A DNA stretch of 64,000 nucleotides from Flavobacterium ajazii (GCF_010614725.1 NZ_JAAEHL010000005.1:1-64000), one strand, 5' to 3'; counted from the first letter of the stretch, positions 25,068-34,598 are shown. Notes: generated by a model from the sequence alone, not told the origin. Numbers and translations are program-made.

Positions 25068-25142
25068 TAATCAGTATTCAGTCGCAGTTTTCAGTTTGCA
25101 AAACTTGAAAACCTGAAACTTTAAACTTCAAAACAAAAAATT

Positions 25143-26111
25143 ATGTCAATATTAATATATGCAGAATCTGCAGAAGGAAAATTTAAAAAAGTAGCTTTCG
25201 AATTAGCTTCTTACGCTAAAAAAGTAGCCGAATCATTAGGAACTACTGTTACAGCTTTGACTGTAAACATCAGCGATGTTAGCGAGTTAGGCAAATACGG
25301 AGTTGATAAAGTTCTTAAAGTAACCAACGATAAATTAGCCGGTTTTAATGCAAAAGCTTATGCTGATGTTATTAAACAAGCTGCTCAAAAAGAAGACACA
25401 AAAGTAGTTTTACTTTCTTCTACAACAGATAGTATTTACCTTTCTCCACTTGTTGCAGTAGCTTTAGAAGCTGGTTTCGCATCAAATGTTGTAGGATTAC
25501 CAGTTAGCACTTCTCCTTTCCAGGTAAAAAGAAATGCTTTTTCAAACAAAGCTTTCAACATTACAGAAATCAGTACAGATGTAAAGGTCCTTGGCTTAGC
25601 TAAAAACTCTTACGGACTTTTTGAAAGCGCAGGAGCTGCAGCATCAGAAGATTTTAATCCAACAATTGGAGATAATGATTTTGGTGTAAAAGTAGAATCA
25701 GTAGAAAAAGTATCAGGGAAAGTTTCTATCGCAGACGCAGATATCGTAGTTTCTGGCGGACGTGGATTAAAAGGACCTGAAAACTGGGGATTAATCGAAG
25801 ATTTAGCTGCTGTTCTTGGAGCTGCAACTGCATGTTCTAAACCAGTTTCAGATTTAGGATGGAGACCTCACAGCGAACACGTAGGACAAACAGGTAAACC
25901 AGTTGCAACCAACTTATACATTGCGGTGGGAATCTCAGGAGCAATTCAGCATATTGCAGGAATCAACTCTTCTAAAGTAAAAGTAGTTATCAATAACGAT
26001 CCGGAAGCTCCTTTCTTTAAAGTAGCTGATTACGGTGTAGTTGGAGATGCTTTTGAAATTGTACCACAATTAATAGAAAAATTTAAAGCTTTTAAAGCAC
26101 AGAATTCCTAA
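25143..26111 (+). CDS. etfA: Electron transfer flavoprotein, alpha subunit
   Basis: The 322-aa protein starts MSILIYAESAEGKFKKVAFE. Its C-terminal FAD-binding part carries VVSGGRGLKGPENWGLIEDLA, then GWRPHSEHVGQTGKPVATNLYIAVGISGAIQH, the ETF-alpha signature. It holds the FAD of the heterodimer. A terminator lies just downstream, so etfBA is a two-gene operon. Confidence 0.96.
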   Translation: MSILIYAESAEGKFKKVAFELASYAKKVAESLGTTVTALTVNISDVSELGKYGVDKVLKVTNDKLAGFNAKAYADVIKQAAQKEDTKVVLLSSTTDSIYLSPLVAVALEAGFASNVVGLPVSTSPFQVKRNAFSNKAFNITEISTDVKVLGLAKNSYGLFESAGAAASEDFNPTIGDNDFGVKVESVEKVSGKVSIADADIVVSGGRGLKGPENWGLIEDLAAVLGAATACSKPVSDLGWRPHSEHVGQTGKPVATNLYIAVGISGAIQHIAGINSSKVKVVINNDPEAPFFKVADYGVVGDAFEIVPQLIEKFKAFKAQNS

Positions 26112-26136
26112 TTAAAGAATTCTCTTTAAAATATAG

Positions 26137-26183
26137 CTGCCTAAAAACAAGATGTTGTATCTTTGTTTATAGGCAGTTTTTTT
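26137..26183 (+). terminator. Terminator after etfA
   Basis: CTGCCTAAAAACAA (26137-26150) pairs with TTGTTTATAGGCAG (26163-26176) with one mismatch, followed by seven T residues. Confidence 0.8.
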
Positions 26184-26274
26184 GTTCCATATTTTTTGAT
26201 TAAAATTGCACCTTTATTTTCCAATCAAAAACAGTATTAAAATGAGGCGCTAAGTGCCTTTTTTACAAACATAT

Positions 26275-26898
26275 ATGAGTCTAGTAAAATTATCCATAAA
26301 AGGAATTTCATACAGTCAAACTCAAAATGGCGCTTATGCCTTAATTTTGAATGAAGTGGATGGTGAACGAAAATTACCTATTGTAATTGGTGCTTTTGAA
26401 GCCCAGTCAATTGCTATTGCTTTAGAAAAAGAGATAAAACCGCCACGTCCTTTAACACACGATTTATTCAAAAATTTTGCCGAAAGATTTGATATCGTGG
26501 TAAAACAAGTAATCATACACAAATTGGTAGACGGTGTTTTTTATTCAAGTTTAATTTGCGAAAGAGATAAAATCGAAGAAATTATCGATGCCAGAACTTC
26601 TGATGCAATTGCTCTGGCATTAAGGTTCAGCGCTCCTATTTTTACTTATAAAAACATTTTAGATAAAGCCGGAATTTATTTAAAATCGAATACTGCTGAA
26701 ACAGATTCGGGCGCTCAGGAAATAGACGATGTGCTTTCTAACCCGGAAACTTTCGGGCATGGTGAAGAAACCAACCAATCGGGAGACGTTTATGCAAAAC
26801 ATTCTTTACAAGAATTAAACGAGCTTTTAGATCAGGCTGTTTCGCAGGAAGATTACGAAAAAGCAGCCAAAATCAGAGACGAAATCTCCAGAAGATAA
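26275..26898 (+). CDS. Bifunctional nuclease family protein (DUF151) with C-terminal UVR motif
   Basis: I choose ATG 26275 (MSLVKLSIKGISYSQ); a GTG seven codons earlier is possible but adds nothing family-like. The 207-aa product carries the bifunctional nuclease domain (LPIVIGAFEAQSIAIALE, RPLTHDLF, IDARTSDAIALALR) in residues ~1-135, a variable acidic linker, and a UVR motif at the end (LDQAVSQEDYEKAAKIRDEI). The UVR motif resembles the UvrB-UvrC contact segment. This domain pair is common in Bacteroidota; the biochemical role there is not settled. Confidence 0.85.
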   Translation: MSLVKLSIKGISYSQTQNGAYALILNEVDGERKLPIVIGAFEAQSIAIALEKEIKPPRPLTHDLFKNFAERFDIVVKQVIIHKLVDGVFYSSLICERDKIEEIIDARTSDAIALALRFSAPIFTYKNILDKAGIYLKSNTAETDSGAQEIDDVLSNPETFGHGEETNQSGDVYAKHSLQELNELLDQAVSQEDYEKAAKIRDEISRR

Positions 26899-26990
26899 TT
26901 TTTATGTTTAATCGTTAAAACCGTTTATTCGTTAAATCGATTAAACAAATTTACAATTAAACAAATCCACGATTAAACGATTAAACGACA
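26899..26990. repeat. ATTAAAC-rich low-complexity spacer before thyA
   Basis: The spacer contains repeated TTAAACGA/ATTAAACAA units and their complements (TTAATCGTT, TCGTTAAATCG), partly self-complementary. No gene or clear promoter was seen. Confidence 0.5.
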
Positions 26991-27842
26991 ATGAAGCAAT
27001 ACTTAGATTTAGTAAAACACGTTTTAGAAAACGGTAATCAAAAAGGAGATCGTACCGGAACCGGAACAAAAAGTTTTTTTGGCTACCAGATGCGTTTTGA
27101 TTTAAGTGAAGGTTTCCCAATGGTTACAACTAAAAAACTTCATTTAAAATCCATCATTTACGAATTACTTTGGTTTTTGAAGGGCGATACCAACATCAAA
27201 TATCTTCAGGAAAACGGAGTAAAAATCTGGGATGAATGGGCCGATTCTAATGGCGATTTAGGCCCAGTTTACGGACATCAATGGCGTAACTGGAACAGCG
27301 AAGAAATTGATCAGATTTCTGAATTGATCACAGAATTAAAAACAAATCCGAATAGCAGACGAATGTTGGTTTCTGCATGGAATCCATCGGTTCTGCCGGA
27401 TACTAAAAAGTCTTTTGAAGAGAATGTTGCAAACAACAAAGCAGCATTACCTCCTTGCCATGCCTTTTTTCAGTTTTATGTAGCAAGTCCAGATCCTGAA
27501 AAAGGAGAAACAAAAGGAAAACTTTCCTGCCAATTATACCAGAGAAGTGCTGATATATTTTTAGGAGTACCTTTTAACATTGCTTCTTATGCATTGCTGA
27601 CTATGATGATTGCACAAGTATGCGACTTAGAACCAGGCGAATTTATTCACACCTTTGGCGATGCACACATTTACAATAATCATTTCGAACAATTAGAATT
27701 ACAATTATCACGTGACCCAAAACCACTTCCAAAAATGATTTTAAATCCCGAGATCAAAAACATTTTTGATTTTGATTACAAAGACTTTACACTTGTAGAT
27801 TACAATCCACATCCTGCTATAAAAGGAAGTGTTGCAATATAA
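26991..27842 (+). CDS. thyA: Thymidylate synthase
   Basis: The 283-aa enzyme methylates dUMP to dTMP with methylene-tetrahydrofolate. [18 protein letters not shown], the catalytic Cys156 in [35 protein letters not shown] and [12 protein letters not shown] are all present. It is longer than the 264-aa E. coli enzyme because of short insertions before the active Cys and after FQFYV. The dihydrofolate reductase needed to recycle its product is encoded about 0.9 kb downstream. Confidence 0.97.
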   Translation: MKQYLDLVKHVLENGNQKGDRTGTGTKSFFGYQMRFDLSEGFPMVTTKKLHLKSIIYELLWFLKGDTNIKYLQENGVKIWDEWADSNGDLGPVYGHQWRNWNSEEIDQISELITELKTNPNSRRMLVSAWNPSVLPDTKKSFEENVANNKAALPPCHAFFQFYVASPDPEKGETKGKLSCQLYQRSADIFLGVPFNIASYALLTMMIAQVCDLEPGEFIHTFGDAHIYNNHFEQLELQLSRDPKPLPKMILNPEIKNIFDFDYKDFTLVDYNPHPAIKGSVAI

Positions 27843-27848
27843 AAATAG

Positions 27849-27884
27849 AAATCCGCTTAATATGAAAATAAGCGGATTTTTTTT
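27849..27884 (+). terminator. Terminator after thyA
   Basis: AAATCCGCTTA (27849-27859) pairs with TAAGCGGATTT (27870-27880), followed by T residues that overlap the stop codon of the convergent small gene. Confidence 0.85.
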
Positions 27885-28179
27885 ATACAACTAATACGCT
27901 GTTTTCACTTCCAGCATAATCATTCCATTTATAAGAATCAGCTTCAGGATCATTTACGTAAAGCCCGTCAATAACATACTTGAATTCATAAATAGCATCT
28001 TTAACCAAATCATAAGTAGCTTTAAAAGTTCCGTTTTTTAGTTTACTTAAGGTTCCTTCTTCTATATTCCAGTTATTAAAATCTCCAACTACAGCGACCG
28101 AATTAGCATCTTTCGCTTCAATTGCAAATGTCACTTTGCAAACTGGTTTCGTTTTTACAAATTGCTTTTTCAAAGACAT
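27883..28179 (-). CDS. Small CBM48/isoamylase-early-set-like glycogen-binding protein
   Basis: With the start at 28179 (MSLKKQFVKTK) the protein has 98 aa; the frame runs 19 codons further but that part is not family-like. It is essentially one AMPK-type carbohydrate-binding fold: VTFAIEAKDANSVAVVGDFNNW, then YEFKYVIDGLYVNDPEAD and a closing ENSVLVV. Such free-standing modules may bind glycogen or starch-like glucans, or link to another protein. No enzyme domain is attached. Convergent with thyA. Confidence 0.8.
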   Translation of the reverse strand: MSLKKQFVKTKPVCKVTFAIEAKDANSVAVVGDFNNWNIEEGTLSKLKNGTFKATYDLVKDAIYEFKYVIDGLYVNDPEADSYKWNDYAGSENSVLVV

Positions 28180-28418
28180 AACTATTTCATTTTTAGGTTC
28201 GTATTCCAAAGTTCGCAAATTCATCTGAGTAAACAATACCTACTGTTATGAATTATCATTATAATAATCAAAGGCATTTTTTTTACACTTTCATTAATTT
28301 TAAGTTTTAAAATCTACGAATTCGGATTTACAGACAGTTTTAAGACAAATAATTATTTATTCAAAATAGCGAGTTTTCAAAATAAATTATAACTTTATAA
28401 TCTTATTTTGAATAAATT

Positions 28419-28763
28419 ATGGAAAAAGAAGTGCACGAACAATACGAGTATGCCCGTAAAAGAATCAGGCAAAAAAAAGCATTATATTTTCATTTGGTTC
28501 TTTTTCTCTTAGGAAGTTTATTTTTATTTGTTGCCGATAATTTTTGCGGCGTTCGTATCAGAACAACAGAAAATTGGAGCATCTGGATTATTACTCTGTG
28601 GTTTTTTATTTTTATTTTGCACTTTATAAAAATTTACATAACAGACAGATTTATGAACAAAAAATGGGAACGGGAACAAATTGACCGTCTGGTAGCATTA
28701 CAGCAAAAACGGATTGCTCAATTAGAATCCTCCATCAACGATAATCCAGAAAACAAAATTTAG
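28419..28763 (+). CDS. 2TM-domain protein
   Basis: The 114-aa protein has a basic N-terminus (YEYARKRIRQKKALYFHL), two membrane helices (about residues 23-41 and 52-70) and a charged helical tail (WEREQIDRLVALQQKRIAQLE). This is the 2TM domain layout known from Bacteroidota, often found near regulators. Function unknown. It ends 12 bp before folA and is likely co-transcribed with it. Confidence 0.75.
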   Translation: MEKEVHEQYEYARKRIRQKKALYFHLVLFLLGSLFLFVADNFCGVRIRTTENWSIWIITLWFFIFILHFIKIYITDRFMNKKWEREQIDRLVALQQKRIAQLESSINDNPENKI

Positions 28764-28775
28764 TTCTAATACACT

Positions 28776-29258
28776 ATGCTTATAATGATAGCGGCTGTAG
28801 CCGAAAACAATGCCCTGGGGAAAAAAAACAAGTTAGTATGGCATCTCCCAAATGATTTTAAAAGATTCAAATCTCTCACCACCAATCATCATATTATAAT
28901 GGGAAGAAAAACTTTTGAGAGTTTCCCAAAACCATTACCCAACAGAACACATATCGTAATATCCCGTCAGGAAAATTATAATCCCGGAGGCTGTATTGTT
29001 GTTGACACTATTGAAAAAGCCATTGCACTATGCCCTGAAAATGAAGATTCATATATTATTGGAGGCGGAGAAATTTACACTTTAGGATTACAATATGCCG
29101 ATATCATAGAAATAACAAGAGTACATCATACTTTTGACGCCGACGCATTTTTTCCAAAAATTAATGAAAAAGAATGGCAATTGGTTGAGTCCGAGGAAAA
29201 TTTTAAGGATGACACCCATCTTTATGATTATACATACGAAACATACATTCGGAAATAA
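28776..29258 (+). CDS. folA: Dihydrofolate reductase
   Basis: The 160-aa enzyme reduces dihydrofolate to tetrahydrofolate with NADPH. MIAAVAENNALGKKNKLVWHLPNDFKRFK includes the substrate-binding Asp27 and Trp22, and IIMGRKTFESF, IVISRQ and YIIGGGEIY are standard. Normal length. It works with the thymidylate synthase encoded upstream. Met4 is a possible alternative start. Confidence 0.96.
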   Translation: MLIMIAAVAENNALGKKNKLVWHLPNDFKRFKSLTTNHHIIMGRKTFESFPKPLPNRTHIVISRQENYNPGGCIVVDTIEKAIALCPENEDSYIIGGGEIYTLGLQYADIIEITRVHHTFDADAFFPKINEKEWQLVESEENFKDDTHLYDYTYETYIRK

Positions 29259-29293
29259 AAAAAACATCCTCAAAATTGAGGATGTTTTTTTTT
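29257..29293. terminator. Terminator after folA, probably bidirectional
   Basis: AAAACATCCTCA (29261-29272) pairs with TGAGGATGTTTT (29277-29288), with long A- and T-runs outside. Confidence 0.85.
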
Positions 29294-29317
29294 AAATTCA
29301 ATGATTAGAGCAATGAC

Positions 29318-29635
29318 CTACTCTTGAAACAATATTTGATAACATAAAATAAAAATTACAAATATTAAAAATACTCCAGAGAGGAATATAATAACATTTG
29401 ATATTTTTTGAGAGTACATCTCAAAAAAACCCTTAATACCAAATACCACGAAGGTACTAAAGGCAAAGAAAATTAAAATTTCCAAAAACAAATTTAATCC
29501 TAAGAACGTATTTTGCGCTTTAAATATAATACTGCTCTCAAAAACAGTACTTTCAAAACAGCTTACAAGAACAAACGAGATGCTAAGCGCAAGGAGCACC
29601 CATTTGATTTGGGTCATTGTATCTCTATTTATCAT
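29318..29635 (-). CDS. Hypothetical small membrane protein
   Basis: I recognise no family. From Met at 29635 (MINRDTMTQIKW) the product has 105 aa with about three hydrophobic segments (WVLLALSISFVLVSC, FLEILIFFAFSTFVVFGI, IIFLSGVFLIFVIFILC). The frame continues to 29701, and Met 29617 is another candidate start. It stands alone, with terminators or convergent genes around it. Confidence 0.5.
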   Translation of the reverse strand: MINRDTMTQIKWVLLALSISFVLVSCFESTVFESSIIFKAQNTFLGLNLFLEILIFFAFSTFVVFGIKGFFEMYSQKISNVIIFLSGVFLIFVIFILCYQILFQE

Positions 29636-29771
29636 TGAAAAAATATTAACATTTTTACAAGTGCTAAATTGACCAATAAATATGTTACCTACAATACCCA
29701 CTTTTAGTGATTTTACTAAATCGATATTTTTTAGATTAAAAACATTTTCTATCCGAATTAAGCAAAGGCAA

Positions 29772-29800
29772 TTGCAGTTAAATACTTTATGTTATATTTG
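29772..29800 (+). promoter_or_regulatory. ubiE-porT promoter
   Basis: TTG (29772-29774), an 18-nt spacer and TATATTTG (29793-29800) match the Bacteroidota promoter consensus well. The start codon lies 15 bp downstream, giving a very short leader. Confidence 0.75.
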
Positions 29801-29814
29801 CGTAAATTAATAAA

Positions 29815-30546
29815 ATGTCTGAAAAAATAACTCCGTACAAAAATTCAACATTAGGCAAAAAAGAACAGGTTGCACAAATGTTTGATACCATATCTGGAAA
29901 CTATGACAACCTAAACCGTGTAATTTCGTTTGGAATAGATGTCAAATGGCGCAAAAAAGTTTTGAAAATAGTTTCAGATTCAAAGCCAAAAACCATTCTT
30001 GATATTGCTACCGGAACCGGAGATCTGGCTATTTTGATGGCACAAAGCAATGCTCAAAAAATTATCGGTTTAGATATTTCTGCCGGAATGCTGGAAGTAG
30101 GAAGAAAAAAAATTGAAGAAAAAAAACTTTCTGACCGCATTGAACTGATTCTTGGAGATTCTGAAAACATACCTTTTGAAGACAACTATTTTGATGCCAT
30201 AACTGTTGGTTTCGGTGTTAGGAATTTTGAAAATCTGGAAAAAGGCTTTTCTGAAATATTACGTGTTTTAAAACCAAATGGTGTATTTGTTATTTTAGAA
30301 ACTTCTGTTCCTGACAAAACACCTTATAAGCAAGGATATCGTTTTTACACCAGAAATATACTTCCCCTAATAGGAAAACTTTTTTCTAAAGACAATTCAG
30401 CTTATGGATATTTATCCGAATCTGCAGCTGCTTTTCCTTATGGAGAAGCTCTGAACAATATTTTGAAAAAAATTGGGTTTATAAATGTTGTGGCTATGCC
30501 TCAAACATTTGGAGTTGCAACCATATATTCTGCTTCTAAAAAATAG
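29815..30546 (+). CDS. ubiE: Demethylmenaquinone methyltransferase
   Basis: The 243-aa SAM enzyme performs the last methylation in menaquinone synthesis. [24 protein letters not shown], the SAM-binding [37 protein letters not shown] and LPLIGKLFS are typical of UbiE/MenE-type methyltransferases. Menaquinone is the usual quinone in Bacteroidota. The next gene, porT, starts 1 bp after its stop. Confidence 0.95.
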   Translation: MSEKITPYKNSTLGKKEQVAQMFDTISGNYDNLNRVISFGIDVKWRKKVLKIVSDSKPKTILDIATGTGDLAILMAQSNAQKIIGLDISAGMLEVGRKKIEEKKLSDRIELILGDSENIPFEDNYFDAITVGFGVRNFENLEKGFSEILRVLKPNGVFVILETSVPDKTPYKQGYRFYTRNILPLIGKLFSKDNSAYGYLSESAAAFPYGEALNNILKKIGFINVVAMPQTFGVATIYSASKK

Positions 30547-30547
30547 T

Positions 30548-31267
30548 ATGAAAAAAACAGTAGTCTTAATTTTATTAGTATTATCAACACAAGGATACTC
30601 TCAATTCGCTAAAAGTATGTTTAGCAAAGATCCTATTATTAATCTTGAAAACTGGCAAAAACAACGCCTTTACTTTGGGTATTATTTAGGCTTTAACAGT
30701 TTTGATTTTAAATTTGACTATAAAAACGTCGTACAAGAGGATATTCAGGTAAAAAAAACTGTCGGATTCAATGTAGGTGTTGTCGCTGATGTAAGACTTC
30801 AGGAATATTTAAACCTGCGTTTTGAACCAGGTCTTTATTACACAAAAAGAAATTTATATTTTCCTAATTTCACTTCAGAAAGTGATTACTTAAGGGAAGT
30901 AAACAGTACTTATATTCATTTTCCTTTACTATTAAAATTCTCTGCTTTACGTACGGGAAACATTCGTCCTTATTTGACAGGCGGGCTTTCTACGACGTTG
31001 AACCTTTCCAGTAATTCAAAATCTAAAGATGACAATTTTGAAGGTAAATTCAGAGTAAAACAATGGACTAATGCTTATGAAATTGGATTTGGCATTGATA
31101 TCTTTTCAGAATATTTTATTTTTTCACCTTCTATCAGAGGGATGTTTGGTATAAGCGATGAGTTAATCAGGGACAATAAAACTCCCGAAAATCCAAACAG
31201 TCCATGGACAGACAACATTGATTCTATGAAATCTAGAGCAATTTTAATAAATTTTACTTTTCATTAA
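30548..31267 (+). CDS. porT: PorT-family outer-membrane protein of the type IX secretion system
   Basis: Starting at 30548 (MKKTVVLILLVLSTQGYSQ, a signal peptide), the product has 239 aa. It appears to be an eight-strand-type outer-membrane barrel, with segments such as LYFGYYLGFNSFDFKF, LNLRFEPGLYYTKR and FSPSIRGMFGIS. Position directly after ubiE is the order known for porT (sprT) in flavobacteria. PorT is needed for secretion and gliding in that group. The frame extends upstream into ubiE, but those codons overlap a real gene and are rejected. Confidence 0.85.
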   Translation: MKKTVVLILLVLSTQGYSQFAKSMFSKDPIINLENWQKQRLYFGYYLGFNSFDFKFDYKNVVQEDIQVKKTVGFNVGVVADVRLQEYLNLRFEPGLYYTKRNLYFPNFTSESDYLREVNSTYIHFPLLLKFSALRTGNIRPYLTGGLSTTLNLSSNSKSKDDNFEGKFRVKQWTNAYEIGFGIDIFSEYFIFSPSIRGMFGISDELIRDNKTPENPNSPWTDNIDSMKSRAILINFTFH

Positions 31268-31276
31268 AACAAAAAC

Positions 31277-32005
31277 CTAACTATTTCGTTTAAATTCACT
31301 GAGAACAATAGCGGTGGCGGTGGCTACATTTAAACTTTCGGTTTTTTGTAATTCACCAAATCTGGGAATTGTAAGTCGGTTTGTCACCATTTTTTCAATC
31401 TCTGCCGAAATACCATTGGCTTCATTACCCATAATAATGATTCCGTTTTTAGGCAATTCTGATTGATAAATGTTTTCACCGTTCATAAAGGTCCCAAATA
31501 CAGGTGTTTTTGCGTTTGTTATATAAGATTTCAAATCAACATAATTTACATTAACTCTTGTGATAGAACCCATTGTGGCCTGCACAACTTTTGGATTGTA
31601 AATATCGACAGTTTCTTTTGAACAGATAATCTGCTGAATCCCAAACCAGTCGCAAAGCCTTAAAATGGTTCCTAAATTTCCCGGATCACGTATGTCGTCT
31701 AAAGCTACAATTAAGCCTGAATCGATTATCGTATTTTCGGCTGGGATTTTGAATACTGCTAAACAGGTATTTGGAGTTGACAAAGCGCTTATTTTTTTAA
31801 GTTCCTGGTCTGTAATAGAAATACGTTTTGAAATTTCAACCTTTTCAAAATCATTCTGAGTAGTAAACAAGAGTTCTAATTCAAAATTGGATTGCAACAA
31901 TTCCTGAATTACTTTTACTCCTTCGGCAAAAAATAATTGATTAGCAAAACGTTGCTTTTTTTGATGCAGCCCCGATATAAGTTTTATTTGGTTTTTACTA
32001 ATCAT
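31277..32005 (-). CDS. TrmH/SpoU-family RNA 2'-O-methyltransferase
   Basis: I place the start at 32005 (MISKNQIKLISGLHQKKQR), giving 242 aa. The N-terminal substrate-binding part (FFAEGVKVIQELL) precedes the SPOUT knot: VALDDIRDPGNLGTILRLCDWFG, MGNEANGIS and the C-terminal LTIPRFGELQKTESLNVATATAI. These are the three SpoU motifs. It should methylate a ribose in rRNA or tRNA; the exact site cannot be told. It is divergent from tamL with only 37 bp between. Confidence 0.9.
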   Translation of the reverse strand: MISKNQIKLISGLHQKKQRFANQLFFAEGVKVIQELLQSNFELELLFTTQNDFEKVEISKRISITDQELKKISALSTPNTCLAVFKIPAENTIIDSGLIVALDDIRDPGNLGTILRLCDWFGIQQIICSKETVDIYNPKVVQATMGSITRVNVNYVDLKSYITNAKTPVFGTFMNGENIYQSELPKNGIIIMGNEANGISAEIEKMVTNRLTIPRFGELQKTESLNVATATAIVLSEFKRNS

Positions 32006-32014
32006 AAAATAATG

Positions 32015-32022
32015 TACTTTTG
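32015..32022 (+). promoter_or_regulatory. tamL -7 box
   Basis: TACTTTTG lies 20 bp before the TTG start. The nearest TTG upstream is 24 nt away, slightly too far for a good -33 element. Confidence 0.5.
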
Positions 32023-32042
32023 AATTAAATATTAAAAAACAC

Positions 32043-34598
32043 TTGAAAAAGATTTTTACAAAAATAACAGCATTTATTCTAATAGCAATACTTATTTGCG
32101 CTTGTAACGCTGTAAAAAGAGTTCCCAACGGCAAAAACTTACTTATAAAAAATGATATTATTGTAAACGGCAAATCTACAAATGACGAAGTCGCTTCGAA
32201 TCAGATGTATCAAAAACCTAATAACAATTTACTTGGATATCGCCTTCGTTTAAATTTATATAATCTGGCCAATTTAAATCCGGATTCTACATATCAGGCA
32301 AAATTTAAAAACAATCCCGGAAAGTACGAACGAATGTCTAAAATATTTTCTGCAAAACAGGTAGACCGACTTGGACAATCATTCTGGTATAAAGGAATTC
32401 ATGAATTCTTAAAAAAAACAGGTGAAGCTCCTGTAATTATTGACACATCAAAAACTAAAAAATCATTACTCCGTTTAAAATCTTATTATTTTAACAACGG
32501 TTATTTTAAAGTCGCTACCAATTACAATATTGACAGTGTCGGTTTTAAAAGAGCAAAAATCAATTATAACATTACTACTGGACCTGCTTATACTCTTGAC
32601 TCGATCAGAAGTAATATCAGCTCTCCGGCTTTAGATTCTTTATACAAAAAAAGCCCCGATCCATCTTTATTAAAATCTGGAAATCAATTTAAAACCAGTG
32701 ATTTTGACGAAGAAAAAAATCGAATCACAACCTATTTCAGAAATCATGGGGCCTACTTTTTTCAGCCTACCTATGTAACTTATGACGTAGATACAATCGG
32801 AAAAAAAAATAAAGCCGATATTACCCTGATCATCAAAAACAACAACATTCAGGAGAAGGATTCTAGCAGAACAGAACCTTTTAAATTATATAAAATAAGT
32901 GCCGTTAATATATATACCGACTATTCTACTGCAAATGCCAAAAAACCGATTAAGGATAGTACAACCTATAACAACTTTAATTTGTACAGCTATAACAAAT
33001 TAAAATACAAGCCACGTGCTATTACAGATGCTATTTTTATTACAAAAGGAGGCACTTATGCTGATTTCAGGACTACCCTTTCATCCCGCTATTTAAACAA
33101 TCTAAAGATTTTCAATTATCCATCTATACAATATGAAGTAGATAAAAGAGATTCTACGGCACAATCCTTAATAGCAAAAGTTTATTTAACCCCAAGAAAA
33201 AAATACAGTTTCGGAGCTACTTTAGATTTAACACATTCTAATATTCAGGATTTTGGAATTGGAGCCAGTATTTCGGAAACGATTCGAAATGTATTTAACA
33301 GAGCCGAAACTTTAGAAATTTCTGCACGTTTAAACGTTGGATCTTCTAAAGATATGGCAAATCCGAATGACAATTTTTTTAACGTTTCTGAATACGGAGT
33401 TGACATGAAACTTAATTTCCCAAGGATTTTAATGCCTTTTGGCACAGAGAAAATTATTCCAAAAAGTATGATTCCTTCAACGGGAATAAATGCCGGATTT
33501 ACTAAACAAAGAAACATTGGTTTAGACAAAGAGAGCTTCACAGGGGGGCTATCTTATCTTTGGTCTCCAAAAAGATATAATTCGGCAAAATTAGAATTAT
33601 TAAATGCACAGTATGTACGTAACTTAAATCCCGATAATTATTTTAAAGTATATACATCTTCTTACGATGAACTGAATGATATTGCTCAAACTTATAACAC
33701 TAACCCTGATTATGTCGACAATAATGGAAATCTGATCATTAATCAGGGAACTACCGGATTTACAAACGATGTCTTGTCCGGAAACACTACACTGACTCCA
33801 AGCGACAACGAGTATCAGGATGTTGAAAGTATAGAAGAAAGAAGAGTACGTTTAACTGAAAATGATTTTATTTTAGCAACCAGTTATACGTTTACCAAAA
33901 CAACAAAAAAGGATTTAGCGGATAACACTTTTTATCAATTTAAAACCAAAATAGAATCAGCGGGTACTTTATTATCAGCCATTTCAAGTGTAGCAAGTTT
34001 ACCTAAAAACTCAAGTGGCAATTACGAAATATTTAATCTGGAATATTCTGAATACATAAAAACCGAATTTGACTATATCAAACACTGGGATTTTGGCAAG
34101 GAAAAAGTATTAGCGGTAAGAAGCTTTTTCGGAATCGCAATCCCGTTTGGAAACTCAAATTACATTCCCTTCACCCGAAGTTATTATTCAGGAGGATCAA
34201 ACGACAATCGCGCATGGCAGCCTTATTCCTTAGGTCCCGGAAGCACCAATGCAGTAAATGACTTTAATGAAGCTAATATGAAACTTGCTCTTAGCGGTGA
34301 ATTCAGGTTTAAAATTTTTGGTGATGTCAAAGGAGCAATTTTTGCTGACGCCGGAAATATCTGGAATGTGCTCGATAATGTCACTGATGAAAAGGCAAGA
34401 TTTGACAACGTAAACGATTTAGCTGAAATTGCTTTAGGCTCTGGATTCGGTTTGAGATATGATTTAAGTTTTTTTGTTGTTCGTCTGGATTTAGGCTTCA
34501 AGACTTATAATCCGGCGCATGAACCAGGTGAACGCTGGTTCAAAGAGTACAATTTTGGGCACTCGGTTTTAAATTTTGGAATAAATTATCCGTTCTAA
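32043..34598 (+). CDS. tamL: TamL-type BamA/TamA-family outer-membrane lipoprotein
   Basis: The 851-aa protein begins at a TTG codon (32043); no in-frame ATG precedes it. The N-terminus MKKIFTKITAFILIAILICAC gives a lipoprotein signal with Cys21, followed by NAVKRVPNGKNLL, typical of Bacteroidota TamL. POTRA-like repeats (YYFNNGYFKVATNYNID; DFDEEKNRITTYFRNHGAYFF) precede a C-terminal barrel (FGIAIPFGNSNYIPFTRSYYSGGSND and the closing FGINYPF). It likely helps insert outer-membrane proteins together with TamB. A box TACTTTTG lies at 32015-32022. Confidence 0.88.
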   Translation: MKKIFTKITAFILIAILICACNAVKRVPNGKNLLIKNDIIVNGKSTNDEVASNQMYQKPNNNLLGYRLRLNLYNLANLNPDSTYQAKFKNNPGKYERMSKIFSAKQVDRLGQSFWYKGIHEFLKKTGEAPVIIDTSKTKKSLLRLKSYYFNNGYFKVATNYNIDSVGFKRAKINYNITTGPAYTLDSIRSNISSPALDSLYKKSPDPSLLKSGNQFKTSDFDEEKNRITTYFRNHGAYFFQPTYVTYDVDTIGKKNKADITLIIKNNNIQEKDSSRTEPFKLYKISAVNIYTDYSTANAKKPIKDSTTYNNFNLYSYNKLKYKPRAITDAIFITKGGTYADFRTTLSSRYLNNLKIFNYPSIQYEVDKRDSTAQSLIAKVYLTPRKKYSFGATLDLTHSNIQDFGIGASISETIRNVFNRAETLEISARLNVGSSKDMANPNDNFFNVSEYGVDMKLNFPRILMPFGTEKIIPKSMIPSTGINAGFTKQRNIGLDKESFTGGLSYLWSPKRYNSAKLELLNAQYVRNLNPDNYFKVYTSSYDELNDIAQTYNTNPDYVDNNGNLIINQGTTGFTNDVLSGNTTLTPSDNEYQDVESIEERRVRLTENDFILATSYTFTKTTKKDLADNTFYQFKTKIESAGTLLSAISSVASLPKNSSGNYEIFNLEYSEYIKTEFDYIKHWDFGKEKVLAVRSFFGIAIPFGNSNYIPFTRSYYSGGSNDNRAWQPYSLGPGSTNAVNDFNEANMKLALSGEFRFKIFGDVKGAIFADAGNIWNVLDNVTDEKARFDNVNDLAEIALGSGFGLRYDLSFFVVRLDLGFKTYNPAHEPGERWFKEYNFGHSVLNFGINYPF

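Noticed and set aside
26242..26262. Small hairpin GAGGCGC/GTGCCTT before the bifunctional nuclease gene
   Set aside because: The stem is short with a mismatch; too weak to call an attenuator.
30485..30547. Upstream extension of porT
   Set aside because: Those codons overlap ubiE in another frame, while Met 30548 opens a proper signal peptide.
32006..32173. 56-codon extension of the TrmH-type methyltransferase
   Set aside because: It overlaps tamL on the opposite strand, and the family begins at MISKNQIK.
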